Positions 45,065 to 57,252 of a stretch of DNA of 64,000 nucleotides are shown piece after piece. The notes beneath the pieces were generated by a model, which worked only from the letters and a program-made list of their open reading frames with translations, was not told the DNA's origin and did not search any database. The position numbers were made by a program, and so were the translations under genes. The stretch is from Acidobacteriota bacterium (GTDB lineage Bacteria > Acidobacteriota > Terriglobia > Terriglobales > SCQP01), in assembly GCA_027314025.1 (NCBI GenBank), contig DAHVCP010000028.1:1-64000 (forward strand), given 5' to 3'. Each line of letters begins with the position of its first letter. Positions within the stretch are counted from its first letter, which is position 1.

Positions 45065-46147
45065 ATGACCGATGCCGCCGGTGTGCCTGCCGAGAGCGTG
45101 GTGGAGGTGTTGTCGGACCCCACGCCGGAGTTGTTCGCCTCGCACGCCTCCGCGCTGATGGTCCTGTTGCGCCTGGCGCTGCTTTCCGGCATGGAAATGA
45201 CCCTGCCGACCATTCTTCATCTCACCGTGGACGTGGCGGATCAGTTGCTGCCCTCGGATCGCCAGTTACTCCAGTTCGCCGGTGGGCCCGACATGGGATC
45301 GGGGCTACAGGTGGCGCGTCATTGCGAAGGCCTGGACCTGCCCCGCATGGACGCCAACGTGCTGCACGCCTGGACCTCTCGCGCCGCGAAACCCATCCTC
45401 GCCTCGCGCGGGCTGCGTCCGGAGCTCGACCACCTGCTGGCTACCGCCCACGCCGACTACGCCCTCGCCGTGCCGCTGTTTCTGGAATACGGAGTCGCCG
45501 GCTCCCTCCAAATCTTTCGCGCCTCCGCCCCGAGCTTCACCGCTGCCGACGCCCAATTGGTTTGGCTGCTCAGCCTGCTGGCGGAAAACCAGTTGGCCCG
45601 GGCCAATGCCCTGCACCGCCTGCTGCGCATGGCCTTCACCGATTTCCTCACCGGTCTGCGCACCCGCGGCTACTTTGAGCAGGAGCTGAGCCAGGAAATC
45701 CGCCGCAGCCAGCGCAGCCACAGCTCCTGCGCACTGCTGCTGCTGGATATTGACGAGTTCAAATTGATCAACGACCGCTGGGGCCATCACGCCGGCGACG
45801 AGGTTTTGCGGCAATTCGCCCGCCTCCTCACCCGCGACATGCGCGATGTGGACACGGTCGCCCGCTACGGCGGCGACGAGTTCGCCATCATCCTGCCCGA
45901 CACGGATGCCGACGGAGCACGGTTCGTCGCCACCCGCCTCCGCGACTTTATCCGCCAGGCGCAATTCACGGCGCCGGAAATGACCGCCCCATTGCCGCTC
46001 GAGGCCAGCCTGGGCGTGGCCCTGGCGCCCATGGATGAAACCGATCCCAGCCGCCTGTTGCGCGCCGCCGACTTGGCTCTCTACCGCGCCAAGCGCAGCG
46101 GCAAAAATCGGCTCTGCTTTTCGTTGCCCGCCGAACGAGGCGCCTAA
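45065..46147 (+). CDS. GAF-domain diguanylate cyclase
   Basis: This 360-residue enzyme makes cyclic di-GMP. An N-terminal GAF-like region (about 30-180) precedes the GGDEF domain, which has [18 protein letters not shown], the nucleotide helix [18 protein letters not shown] and the active-site loop [13 protein letters not shown]. The inhibitory I-site RDVD sits five residues before GGDEF, so product inhibition is expected. No membrane helix is visible. It is divergent from a sigma54 activator and may be under its control, which is inference from position only. Confidence 0.92.
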   Translation: MTDAAGVPAESVVEVLSDPTPELFASHASALMVLLRLALLSGMEMTLPTILHLTVDVADQLLPSDRQLLQFAGGPDMGSGLQVARHCEGLDLPRMDANVLHAWTSRAAKPILASRGLRPELDHLLATAHADYALAVPLFLEYGVAGSLQIFRASAPSFTAADAQLVWLLSLLAENQLARANALHRLLRMAFTDFLTGLRTRGYFEQELSQEIRRSQRSHSSCALLLLDIDEFKLINDRWGHHAGDEVLRQFARLLTRDMRDVDTVARYGGDEFAIILPDTDADGARFVATRLRDFIRQAQFTAPEMTAPLPLEASLGVALAPMDETDPSRLLRAADLALYRAKRSGKNRLCFSLPAERGA

Positions 46148-46158
46148 CCCCCCCCCCC
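46148..46158. repeat. 11-base C homopolymer
   Basis: A run of eleven C residues directly after the cyclase stop codon. It is outside coding sequence, so slippage there should not change a protein. Confidence 0.9.
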
Positions 46159-46218
46159 GCGCCTCCCTCCGGACACTCACTTCCGCGCGCCGCGTGCCGC
46201 GCGCCCCGGCGGGCCGGC

Positions 46219-46476
46219 CTATTCGTCCTTGATCTCGAACGGCTCAGCGCTGGGCGCGGAGTTGCCCCGCTTGACCAGCATCTCGATCTTCCCTTCGGCG
46301 GCGTCCAACTGCCGGCGGCACTCCTGGGAAAGCGCCATCCCCTCCTCGAACAGCCGCACCGATTCCTCCAGGGGCAGGTCGGCCCGTTCGAGCTGGCCCA
46401 CGATCTCTTCCAGCCGGCGCACGCAGCTTTCGTAGTCACGCTTCTCGCCGCCCGCCGCTCGGTCCGCGTCGCCCAT
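46219..46476 (-). CDS. xseB: exodeoxyribonuclease VII small subunit
   Basis: This small helical subunit of exonuclease VII degrades single-stranded DNA together with XseA. The 85-residue product has the typical core YESCVRRLEEIVGQLERADLP, then LEESVRLFEEGMALS. It starts three bases after the tpx stop codon, so it is in the same transcript. XseA is not in the window. Confidence 0.93.
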   Translation of the reverse strand: MGDADRAAGGEKRDYESCVRRLEEIVGQLERADLPLEESVRLFEEGMALSQECRRQLDAAEGKIEMLVKRGNSAPSAEPFEIKDE

Positions 46477-46479
46477 CGG

Positions 46480-46992
46480 CTACAACAGCTTCTTCGCCGC
46501 CTCCAGCGCCGCATCGTAGTTGGGGTCGGCGCCGATTTCCGGCACGTATTCCACGTAACGAATGACGTCGTTCTTGTCCACCACGAAGACGGCCCGGGCC
46601 TCCAGGCGCAGGTCCTTGATCAGCGTGCCCATGGCCAGCCCGAACGAGCCGGTTTGGTAGTCCGAGAGCGTACGCACGCGGCTGACGCCAGCGGCGCCGC
46701 ACCAGCGCTTTTGCGCGAACGGCAGGTCGGTGCTCACCACCAGCACCTCGACGCCCCCCAGCGCGCTGGCGGCTTCGTTGAAGCGCCGGGTTTCGCGGTC
46801 GCACACCGGCGTGTCCAGCGACGGCACGGCGGCGATAATGCGCACCTTGCCGCTCGTGTCCCCCGCCCGCACCGGCTGCAAGGCATTGTCCACCACGGTG
46901 AAATCAGGCAATTTGTCGCCCGGCTTGCGTGCCGGCCCCAAGACCGTCAAAGGCGAACCCTTCATCGTGACCGCGGCTGCGCGTTCTTCCAT
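46480..46992 (-). CDS. tpx: thiol peroxidase (2-Cys peroxiredoxin Tpx)
   Basis: This enzyme reduces peroxides with thioredoxin. The 170-residue product has the peroxidatic Cys in PSLDTPVCDRETRRF and the resolving Cys in KRWCGAAG, with GDKLPDFTVVDN at the N-terminus, all typical of Tpx. GGATGATGCC gives a modest ribosome site. It lies upstream of xseB and downstream of mdh on the same strand. Confidence 0.94.
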   Translation of the reverse strand: MEERAAAVTMKGSPLTVLGPARKPGDKLPDFTVVDNALQPVRAGDTSGKVRIIAAVPSLDTPVCDRETRRFNEAASALGGVEVLVVSTDLPFAQKRWCGAAGVSRVRTLSDYQTGSFGLAMGTLIKDLRLEARAVFVVDKNDVIRYVEYVPEIGADPNYDAALEAAKKLL

Positions 46993-47070
46993 CTTGGCAT
47001 CATCCTTTCGTTTCGCTCGTCGCCTCTAATTCCTTCTTCCGTCTCGGCTTTCTGTCCGGCCCTGCCGCCG

Positions 47071-48549
<1,479 letters not shown>

Positions 48550-48553
<4 letters not shown>

Positions 48554-48981
48554 GAGCCCGTCCCGTCGCCTGGGCCGCGCAGCAATAACGTGGATGTGAT
48601 TGTCGCGGTGGACTTTACCATGGCGGCCACGCTGCAGTATTTCTCCTGCGACAAACGAATGGCGTCTTCCGCCGCCTTCCGCTCCACCGCCCCGGCGATT
48701 TCAAATTCCAACTCCACGCGCGTGAATACCGTCGGCGGCTGGGCAGCCCGCTGCGCCTTCCCGCGCACCGTCAGCGCCACCGCCGGTTGCCGCTTCTTCC
48801 GCAAGATGTCCACGACGTCGGTGGCCGTGCAGGCGCACAGTGCCATCAGCACCATTTCCATCGGCCCCGGGGCGGAGTTGCGCGCGCGGCTGGCATCAAA
48901 GACCGCGGTATGGCCGCTGCCGCTGGAGCCCAGAAAGCGCTCGCCATCGGTCCATTGCACCGCCGCCGTGACCTCTGCCAT
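48550..48981 (-). CDS. OsmC/Ohr-family protein
   Basis: This 143-residue OsmC-like protein probably reduces organic peroxides with two cysteines. They lie in VLMALCACTATDVVDIL and in EKYCSVAAMV, the usual positions. The start of the chain, TAAVQWTDGERFLGSS, also matches the YhfA/OsmC fold. The gene overlaps nusB (ATGA) and is the first of the osmC-nusB-mdh-tpx-xseB run, so two peroxide-handling genes lie in one strand-consistent cluster. Confidence 0.9.
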
Positions 48982-49080
48982 GCCTCCATTGTGGCATGCG
49001 CCCCTGTGGCATGCCTCCCCCGCCCGCCCCGTTTCCCGCGCCCGCCGTCCGCCGGCTCCGCCCCCGGGCTATTCTGAAAT

Positions 49081-49722
49081 TTGCATCTCTTGCCCCATCT
49101 CATCGTCCGCATCGAGGGCTTTTTCCTTCGCCTTGGCCCCCTCGGGTTGTTCCTCATGGCCATCGAGGACTCCGCCGCGGTGGCGCTGCTGCCCGAGCTG
49201 CTGATGATCGAGTTGACCATCCACAATCCCAGCGGCTTGTTTTGGTATGTCAGCATTACCGTCGCCGGCGCCATCCTCGGCAGCCTGATTCCCTTCCTCA
49301 TTGCCCGCAAATTGGGGCGGGAATGGGTGCAAAGGAAAATGCCCCCGCGCCAGTTCACGCGCATTCACGCGTGGTTTGAGCACAACGAGATGATGGCCGT
49401 TACCGTCCCCTCCATCCTGCCCCCGCCGGTGCCGTTTAAGCTGTTCGTTTTGGTCGCGGGCTTGTTTGAAATGACCTGGCTGCACTTCGTCGCCGCCATG
49501 GCCGTGGGACGGTACATCCGCTACTTGCTGGAAGCTTGGCTCGGGCTGATCTTCGGCCCGGCGGTCCTGCGCTACGGGCTCCGGCACCCCCTATTCCTGC
49601 TTCTGGCCGCCATCCTTTTGGCCCTGGGCGCCTATTTCTATGGCCGGCGCAAAGCTCGCCGCCTGACGGAGCCCGGCGGGCGGACCATGGCGGATACCGG
49701 TTCCACTCCAGGCCGGCGCTAG
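49081..49722 (+). CDS. VTT/DedA-like membrane protein
   Basis: This 213-residue protein has about five transmembrane helices and belongs to the SNARE-associated/VTT (DedA-like) group. ITVAGAILGSLIPFLIARKLGRE and PPVPFKLFVLVAGLFEMTWLHF (with the typical Pro-rich re-entrant part) are the main signs. Family members move lipids across the membrane or maintain proton-motive force. The only start that keeps the N-terminal segment is TTG 49081, with no good ribosome site, so the start is uncertain. It is followed by the REC-HK-REC hybrid. Confidence 0.8.
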   Translation: MHLLPHLIVRIEGFFLRLGPLGLFLMAIEDSAAVALLPELLMIELTIHNPSGLFWYVSITVAGAILGSLIPFLIARKLGREWVQRKMPPRQFTRIHAWFEHNEMMAVTVPSILPPPVPFKLFVLVAGLFEMTWLHFVAAMAVGRYIRYLLEAWLGLIFGPAVLRYGLRHPLFLLLAAILLALGAYFYGRRKARRLTEPGGRTMADTGSTPGRR

Positions 49723-49805
49723 GCCGCGTCCCGCTCCCGGAAAACCGGGCCGGCCGCGGCCCGTTCCCGATTGAGCCTGCTCAGCTTCGCGCCTACGCTA
49801 GCTCC

Positions 49806-51371
49806 ATGCCCGGCACGGAATTGAATGCCTTGCTCATTGAGGATTCCGAGGATGATGCCCTGCTCGTCGTACGCGAGTTGCGGCGCGCGGGCTTCGCACC
49901 CCGCCATCGCCGCGTGGACACCGAAGCCGGCTTGGCTGCCGCCTTGTCCGCGCAGCCTTGGCAGGTCGTGATCGCCGACTATCGCATGCCCGCGCTCGGT
50001 TTCGACACCGCCTTGCGTCTGGTGCGGGAACGCGACCCCGAAGTGCCCTTCATCATCGTCTCCGGCGCGCTCGGCGAGGAGCAGGCCGTCATCGCCATGC
50101 GTTCCGGCGCCCAGGATTACGTGCTCAAGGATAATTTGGTCCGGCTGGGTCCCGCGGTGGAACGCGAACTGCGCGAGGCGGCTGCCCGCCGCCAGCACCG
50201 CGCCGCCGCCGAAAGCGCGGACAAAGAGCGTCGCAGCCTGGAAGAGCAGCTGCGGCAAGCGCAGAAAATGGAGGCTCTCGGCCGCCTCGCCGGCGGCGTC
50301 GCTCATGATTTCAATAACCTCCTCATGGTGATCTCCGGCCAGCTCGCCATACTCCGCGCCCGCCCGGCTACGCGCAACGACGCCGAAAGCGTGGCGCGCC
50401 TCGATGAGTTGGCTTCCTCGGTGGACCGCGCGGCCGCGCTGACGCGCCAACTGCTGGCCTTCAGCCGCCGCCAGGTGGCTCGCCTCCAACCCCTGGATCT
50501 CGACCAAACCGTGGCCAATTTGGAGCACTTGTTGCAACGCCTCATCGGCGCCGGTGTCGAACTCACCTGCGACCTCAACGCTCCAGGCGCTGCAATCCTC
50601 GCCGATCCCCATCAGATCGAGCAGATCCTGATGAACCTGGCGGTCAATGCCCGGGATGCAATGCCGCAAGGCGGCCAGTTGGTGCTGCGCACCGAGCGGG
50701 TGCACCGCGGCCCCGCCACCGCAGGCGGTTTCGCCCCGGGGGAATATGTCCGCGTGCAAGTGAGCGATACCGGTCAGGGCATGGACGCCGCCACCCTCAA
50801 CCGCGTGTTTGAGCCGTTTTTCACCACCAAGCCGGAGGGCACCGGCCTGGGACTCTCCACCGTCTATGGCATCGTGCGCCAGTTGCACGGTGAAATTGAG
50901 GTCGCCAGCCATCCCGGCCAGGGCAGCACCTTCACCCTCGATCTACCCTGCTGCCAAGCCCACGCGGCCCACCCCGCGCCGCCGCCGCCGCCACCTCGCG
51001 CCCGCGCCGGATCGGAAACCGTGCTGCTGTTGGAGGATGACGGCCGCGTGCGCAGGCTTGTCGCTGAAATGTTGCAGGCCCGCGGCTATGCGGTCCTCCC
51101 CGCAGCCAGCGCCGGCGCCGCACTGGAGCTGGCGCGGCGCCATCCCGGCCCCATTCACCTGCTGCTTGCCGACGTCATCCTCCCGCGCGTCAGCGGCCAA
51201 CGCGCCGCCAAGGAGTTGCGCGCATTGCGGCCGGAGATGCGTTTGGTCTACATGTCCGGCCAGGACGATACCGCTTTGCAGGAGCGTCCGCCGGAGGCTG
51301 CCGCGTTTCTGCAAAAGCCGTTCACCGCCGAGGCGCTGGCCGCTACGCTGGACGCGGTCCTCGCCGCCTAA
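49806..51371 (+). CDS. REC-HK-REC hybrid histidine kinase
   Basis: This 521-residue cytoplasmic signalling protein has three modules. The first receiver (residues 5-125) has LLIEDSEDD, the acceptor Asp in IADYRMP and the Lys in YVLKDNL. The kinase core has the phospho-His in [16 protein letters not shown] (about 177), the N box NLAVNARDAMPQGG, the G1 box VSDTGQGMD and the G2 box GTGLGLSTVYG. A proline-rich linker leads to the second receiver (about 400-521: LLLEDDGRVRR, LLLADVILPRVSG, FLQKPFT). There is no membrane helix or PAS domain, so the input may come by phosphorylation of the first receiver. The kinase core is close to that of the gene at 11163-13094. Confidence 0.9.
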   Translation: MPGTELNALLIEDSEDDALLVVRELRRAGFAPRHRRVDTEAGLAAALSAQPWQVVIADYRMPALGFDTALRLVRERDPEVPFIIVSGALGEEQAVIAMRSGAQDYVLKDNLVRLGPAVERELREAAARRQHRAAAESADKERRSLEEQLRQAQKMEALGRLAGGVAHDFNNLLMVISGQLAILRARPATRNDAESVARLDELASSVDRAAALTRQLLAFSRRQVARLQPLDLDQTVANLEHLLQRLIGAGVELTCDLNAPGAAILADPHQIEQILMNLAVNARDAMPQGGQLVLRTERVHRGPATAGGFAPGEYVRVQVSDTGQGMDAATLNRVFEPFFTTKPEGTGLGLSTVYGIVRQLHGEIEVASHPGQGSTFTLDLPCCQAHAAHPAPPPPPPRARAGSETVLLLEDDGRVRRLVAEMLQARGYAVLPAASAGAALELARRHPGPIHLLLADVILPRVSGQRAAKELRALRPEMRLVYMSGQDDTALQERPPEAAAFLQKPFTAEALAATLDAVLAA

Positions 51372-51638
51372 GGCGCTCGCGCCGCCCGCGCCGCCGAGTC
51401 ATTGCCCCCATTCCGCCGGCCGCCCCCTTTCCCGCCATCGCACGCACCGGGTCCCGCCGGCGCGGGGGTAAACTCTATTGAGTGCAGTACGTTATCTCTC
51501 GGTCGGAGGCTCGCTGCCCGCGCCTGCCCGGCGCCCCGGCGCCATCGCCGGCGAAACCGCGCGCCGTCGCGGTACGTCGCAAAGGACATGGAAGTTCCCT
51601 GGCCGCCCGCCGGAGCAGCAGCGTGCGCTTTGCCCGCC

Positions 51639-52301
51639 ATGCCTAAGGCGGTGCGCCTCGCCCCAGGGGCAGCCGCGGCTCCCTCGCGCGGGCTGGAACT
51701 CAGCACCGAGACCGCCGCCCAGTTTGCGCTCATGCGCCGCTGCCAAGCCGATGAGCCGGGCGCCTTCGAGGAGTTGGTGCATCAGTTTTCGCCCCGGGTG
51801 AATTCCGCGATTCGTGGCATCCTGCGCAACTCCAACGACGCCGAGGATGTCGCCCAACAGGTCTTCGCCAAGGTCTATTTCTCCCGCCGCCGCTTCGATT
51901 TCCGCTCCGCCGTCGCCACCTGGATTTACAAAATCGCGGTCAACGAATGCTACGACCACCTCCGCAAGCAGCGGGTACGGCGCGCCGTGCTGCTTGCTGA
52001 TCTCTCCGAGCAGGAGGCCGCTCGCATCGCCAACCTGGATCCGGCCGCCGCTCCGGTTCCCGCCTTTGGCGCCAGCGCTCCAATCGGCGTGGCGCGCCAG
52101 GTGGAAACCCGCGAGATTGCCGCCAGGCTGTTGGCGGCCCTGCCTCCGGAAGACCGGATTCTATTGGTGATGAAGGAAGTCGAGGGCTACTCGATCCAGG
52201 AATTAGCCGAGATCTTGGGCCTGAATGAAAACACGGTCAAGGTCAAGCTCTTTCGCGCGCGCCAGAAGCTGCTGGCGCGCATCAAGAGGAAGTTGATATG
52301 A
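51639..52301 (+). CDS. ECF-type RNA polymerase sigma factor
   Basis: This 220-residue sigma factor has region 2 at about 30-105 (AFEELVHQFSPRVNSAIRGILRNSNDAEDVAQQVFAKVYF, WIYKIAVNECYDHLRK) and region 4 at about 160-215 (LLAALPPEDRILLVMKEVEGYSIQELAEILGLNENTVKVKLFRARQ). An in-frame ATG at 51588 is possible but sits one base after AAAGGA; 51639 is my choice. The stop overlaps the next gene (ATGA), which I take to be its anti-sigma factor, and a Spy-like protein follows. The set looks like a metal or envelope stress response. Confidence 0.92.
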   Translation: MPKAVRLAPGAAAAPSRGLELSTETAAQFALMRRCQADEPGAFEELVHQFSPRVNSAIRGILRNSNDAEDVAQQVFAKVYFSRRRFDFRSAVATWIYKIAVNECYDHLRKQRVRRAVLLADLSEQEAARIANLDPAAAPVPAFGASAPIGVARQVETREIAARLLAALPPEDRILLVMKEVEGYSIQELAEILGLNENTVKVKLFRARQKLLARIKRKLI

Positions 52302-52777
52302 GTTGTGGACAATTCACTCGCAACCTTGAGTATTACTTGAATGATTACCTGGCTCGCGGCGGACCGGCGCCCGCACATGCCGCCGCCTGCCGCCACTGCG
52401 CCCGGCGCTGGCGTACCGCGCTGGCCTCCCAGGCCCTGCTGGCTAGCCTGCGCCCCAGCGAACCTTCGCCGGCGCCGGAGGACGCCTATTTCTTCGCCCG
52501 CCTGCAAACCCGCATCGCCCACCTCCAGCGCGAACAATCGCTGCGCTGGAACCAACGCTTTGCGGCCCAGCTCGGCGCCGCGCGGCGGGATCTAGCCCTG
52601 GCCGGCGCCGTGCTGGCCATTACCTTGGGATCGTTTTGCTTTGGCTTGCACCGCACCGAGTCACCTGACATTTCCGAAGCCATCGCTCTGGACGTACCCC
52701 ATGTGCATGTCCATCACCCCAGCCAAGACCATGGCCCCGCCGCCAGGGATGTGCTGTTGAGCCTGCTGAACCGTTGA
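52298..52777 (+). CDS. membrane-anchored anti-sigma factor (probable)
   Basis: This 159-residue protein begins with MSCGQFTRNLEYYLNDYLARG, and residues 28-35 give HAAACRHCARRW, a His-x3-Cys-x2-Cys-like zinc-binding motif. One transmembrane helix is at about 100-117 (ALAGAVLAITLGSFCFGL). The outer part is short and rich in His (VPHVHVHHPSQDH), which could bind metal. It is coupled to the sigma gene by an ATGA overlap. The combination is typical of ECF anti-sigma proteins, but the fold is not proven. Confidence 0.75.
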   Translation: MSCGQFTRNLEYYLNDYLARGGPAPAHAAACRHCARRWRTALASQALLASLRPSEPSPAPEDAYFFARLQTRIAHLQREQSLRWNQRFAAQLGAARRDLALAGAVLAITLGSFCFGLHRTESPDISEAIALDVPHVHVHHPSQDHGPAARDVLLSLLNR

Positions 52778-52784
52778 GGTTTTT

Positions 52785-53210
52785 ATGACCCGCGCCGTTC
52801 TCTACATTGCCATGATCTTTTTCAGTGGCGTTTTGGTCGGGGGCACCCTGATGAACCTGGCCGAACACGACTGGCTGCACGTCGAGCCGCGCCATGAATA
52901 CGACATCACCGACCACGCCAAGGTCGCGGCGCTGATGCAGCAGCAATTGGCTTTGTCCCAGCGCCAGCGGCAGGAGGTGGACCAAATCCTGGTGCGCACG
53001 GTGCGGCGGTATCGCGAGGTCGAGCGGACCGTGGCGCCCCGCTTTGACGCCGTGCGCGCGGAAGGACGGGCGCAGCTTCGCGCCGTGCTCAATCCCAACC
53101 AGCGTGCGACCTTCGACCACATCGTCCGCGAGGTGGATGCGCGCTATCCCATGGACGAGCGTTCGGCCAGTATTCCCACCCCCTGCCCCACGCCCATCGC
53201 CCTGCACTGA
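52785..53210 (+). CDS. Spy/CpxP/ZraP-like periplasmic protein
   Basis: This 141-residue protein has an N-terminal signal anchor (residues 3-24). The outer part is helical, with LSQRQRQEVDQILVRTVRRYREVERTV, then APRFDAVRAEGRAQLRAVLNPNQRATFDHIV near residues 84-115, the latter being the LTxxQ-like repeat (here LNPNQ). Proteins of this type sense or chaperone in the periplasm and often report metal stress. It starts eight bases after the anti-sigma gene, so it is the third member of that unit. Confidence 0.78.
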   Translation: MTRAVLYIAMIFFSGVLVGGTLMNLAEHDWLHVEPRHEYDITDHAKVAALMQQQLALSQRQRQEVDQILVRTVRRYREVERTVAPRFDAVRAEGRAQLRAVLNPNQRATFDHIVREVDARYPMDERSASIPTPCPTPIALH

Positions 53211-53357
53211 CCCCACCCGTTGGCCGGCTTGGGCTCGCGGCACGGCTTTTCGGCTCGATTCTTCTAGGGGTGAACTCGATTGCGCGGTTTCACACCCGAT
53301 GCGGCGTCCCAAGCCCCTCTCCGCCGCTGCCCCTGCCCCATGGCTCTTGCTGGCTCT

Positions 53358-53477
53358 CTAGCTCTCCGGCCCTAAACCGGATTTCCGCCGCAGCAGCATC
53401 CCCAGCATGCCCCGAGCGGCCACCACGCCTAACGTGACGGAAAGCCCCAAGCCCCCCACTAAGATCAACACGTTCAC
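53358..53477 (-). CDS. possible 39-residue small membrane protein
   Basis: A GTG start follows GGAGGG by about nine bases. The product begins VNVLILVGGLGLSVTLGVV, one transmembrane helix, and ends in a basic segment RRKSGLGPES. The hydrophobic run with a positive tail suggests a real small membrane protein. It lies in a long gap and has no clear partner, so it remains tentative. Confidence 0.4.
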   Translation of the reverse strand: MNVLILVGGLGLSVTLGVVAARGMLGMLLRRKSGLGPES

Positions 53478-53613
53478 CCGTTCTGCCCTCCGCAGCTAAA
53501 GATTGAATATATCGGCCAAAGGCCATTTGCCCTTGAGCCAATTTCGTTAGCCTGATGCCGATTTGGGTACGTTCGCGCCGGCGCCGGCGCCCCGCGGCAA
53601 TCCGGCGCACTGG

Positions 53614-53760
53614 GAACGCCAACGCGCCGGCATCGCCGCCATCGCCGTCCGCCCACGCCACGCGCTCCGGCGCGCGCCGGCGCATCCCGGGGCGGGGAGC
53701 CTAGGCGCGGCGCGGTAACCCCTGCGCGTCCAGACCTGGGCGCCCACGCCGGCCCGCGCC
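53614..53760. repeat. degenerate intergenic repeat, copy A
   Basis: It shares colinear blocks with copy B at 57606-57760: GAACGCCA, an exact CCGGCATCGCCGCCAT, CTCCGG, then GGCG(C/T)... TCCCGG and a GCGGGGAGCC/GCGGGAGCC block. The two copies flank the katG-oxyR pair. Confidence 0.5.
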
Positions 53761-53933
53761 GTTTGGCGCTCCGGCGCGCGACCGCTGACAATCATTCTTG
53801 GGTGACGGCGATCAGCGGCCGCCGCGGTCCGCCCATCGCTCTCGTTTATAGGCGCGGGCCCTAGCGCGCAGACGCCCTGATGACGCCGGCGGCGAGGTTC
53901 CTCCGGTACAGCGCCGAGGACCGTTTCCCCAGA

Positions 53934-56277
<2,344 letters not shown>

Positions 56278-56314
56278 ATTGATGCAAACAATTACTTTGA
56301 TTGATGTTAGCTAT
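56278..56314. promoter_or_regulatory. OxyR operator, four half-elements
   Basis: The 37 bases read ATTG-N7-CAAT-N7-ATTG-N7-CTAT, the spacing of the OxyR tetramer site (ATAG-N7-CTAT twice, seven bases between). Each element differs from consensus by at most one base. The site overlaps the last codons of oxyR and touches the katG -35. Confidence 0.85.
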
Positions 56315-57230
56315 GACCACGCCGAGCAACCGCCCGCACGGACGCCGGAAGGGCATGGCGGATGACGCCGGCAAGACATTCGATGTCGGCGGTTTTGGGA
56401 TAGGCCCTCCGCCAAACAAGGCCGATGCGTCGGCAGGCCCGCCCGGCGAGGGGCCGGATCTCCAGGTGATGGTCCCGCCGGCCCCCGAGCGCCATCGCCG
56501 GCAGCAGCGTGCAGCCCATCCCGGCGGCCACCATATGGCGAATGGTCTCCAGGCTCGAGGCGCGGAAGTCCGTGCCTGGTTCCCTGCCTGGCGCGTCGTC
56601 GAAGCCGCAGGCGGCAAGCGCCTGGTCACGCAGGCAATGGCCATCCGTCAGCAGGAGCAGGTGCGCCTTGCGCAGGTCGGAGGTCCTGACCGCCTTGGCT
56701 TTGGCCAATGGGTGGCCGGCCGGGGCGGCGAAAAAGAACGGTTCGTCGAACAGCGGCAGGGTCTCCAGACCCTCCGCCGCGAGCGGGAGGGCAACCAGCG
56801 CGGCATCAATCCTATGCGCCCCGAGCCGCCCCAGGAGATGGTCGGTCACGTCCTCATGAACGATCAGCCGCAGCTCGGAATAGGCGTCCCGAACGGCCGG
56901 CAGCAGCCACGGCAGCAGGTAGGGACTGAGTGTGGGGATGATGCCAAGATTGAGTGGACCACTCAGCGGTCCGGATTTCCGCTGCGCGAGTTCGACGATG
57001 GCGTCGGATTCCGCCACCACCCGGCGCGCCATCGCGACGATCTGTTCGCCGATCGGCGTGATGTGTACCGCCTTGTTGGTGCGCTCGAACAGCGTGGCGT
57101 CCAAATACCGCTCCAACTTCCGGACCTGCGTGCTCAAGGTCGGCTGGCTGACATGGCAAATTTCGGCCGCGCGGCCAAAATGGCCATGCTCGGCAAGGGC
57201 GATTAGATAACGAAGCTCGCGAAGCGTCAT
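56307..57230 (-). CDS. oxyR: peroxide-sensing LysR-type regulator OxyR
   Basis: OxyR activates antioxidant genes after peroxide forms a disulfide. The 307-residue product starts with the winged helix MTLRELRYLIALAEHGHFGR, then ICHVSQPTLSTQVRKLE. The redox cysteines are Cys199 and Cys208 in DGHCLRDQALAACGF, the same numbers as in E. coli OxyR. ATG 57230 is chosen over the upstream TTG at 57251 because the E. coli protein begins at the equivalent residue. A half-operator lies just before this start, so it may repress itself. It lies in tandem upstream of katG. Confidence 0.95.
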   Translation of the reverse strand: MTLRELRYLIALAEHGHFGRAAEICHVSQPTLSTQVRKLERYLDATLFERTNKAVHITPIGEQIVAMARRVVAESDAIVELAQRKSGPLSGPLNLGIIPTLSPYLLPWLLPAVRDAYSELRLIVHEDVTDHLLGRLGAHRIDAALVALPLAAEGLETLPLFDEPFFFAAPAGHPLAKAKAVRTSDLRKAHLLLLTDGHCLRDQALAACGFDDAPGREPGTDFRASSLETIRHMVAAGMGCTLLPAMALGGRRDHHLEIRPLAGRACRRIGLVWRRAYPKTADIECLAGVIRHALPASVRAVARRGHS

Positions 57231-57237
57231 CCTTACA

Positions 57238-57252
57238 ATAGTCAACCTCAAT
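57238..57252. promoter_or_regulatory. OxyR half-operator at the oxyR start
   Basis: On the minus strand the sequence reads ATTG-N7-CTAT, eight bases before the oxyR ATG. It matches the spacing of half of an OxyR site, and the position would suit autorepression. Confidence 0.55.

Larger units (their letters stand above)
53211..53933. other. 723-base gap between the Spy-like gene and katG
   Basis: The gap holds a small minus-strand frame for a 39-residue hydrophobic protein (53358-53477) and one copy of a degenerate intergenic repeat (53614-53760). Between 53800 and 53933 I see no gene, and no T-rich terminator for katG. Confidence 0.6.

Noticed and set aside
44866-45213. N-terminal extension of the sigma54 activator
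   Set aside because: The extra 116 residues overlap the divergent cyclase gene and are not domain-like.
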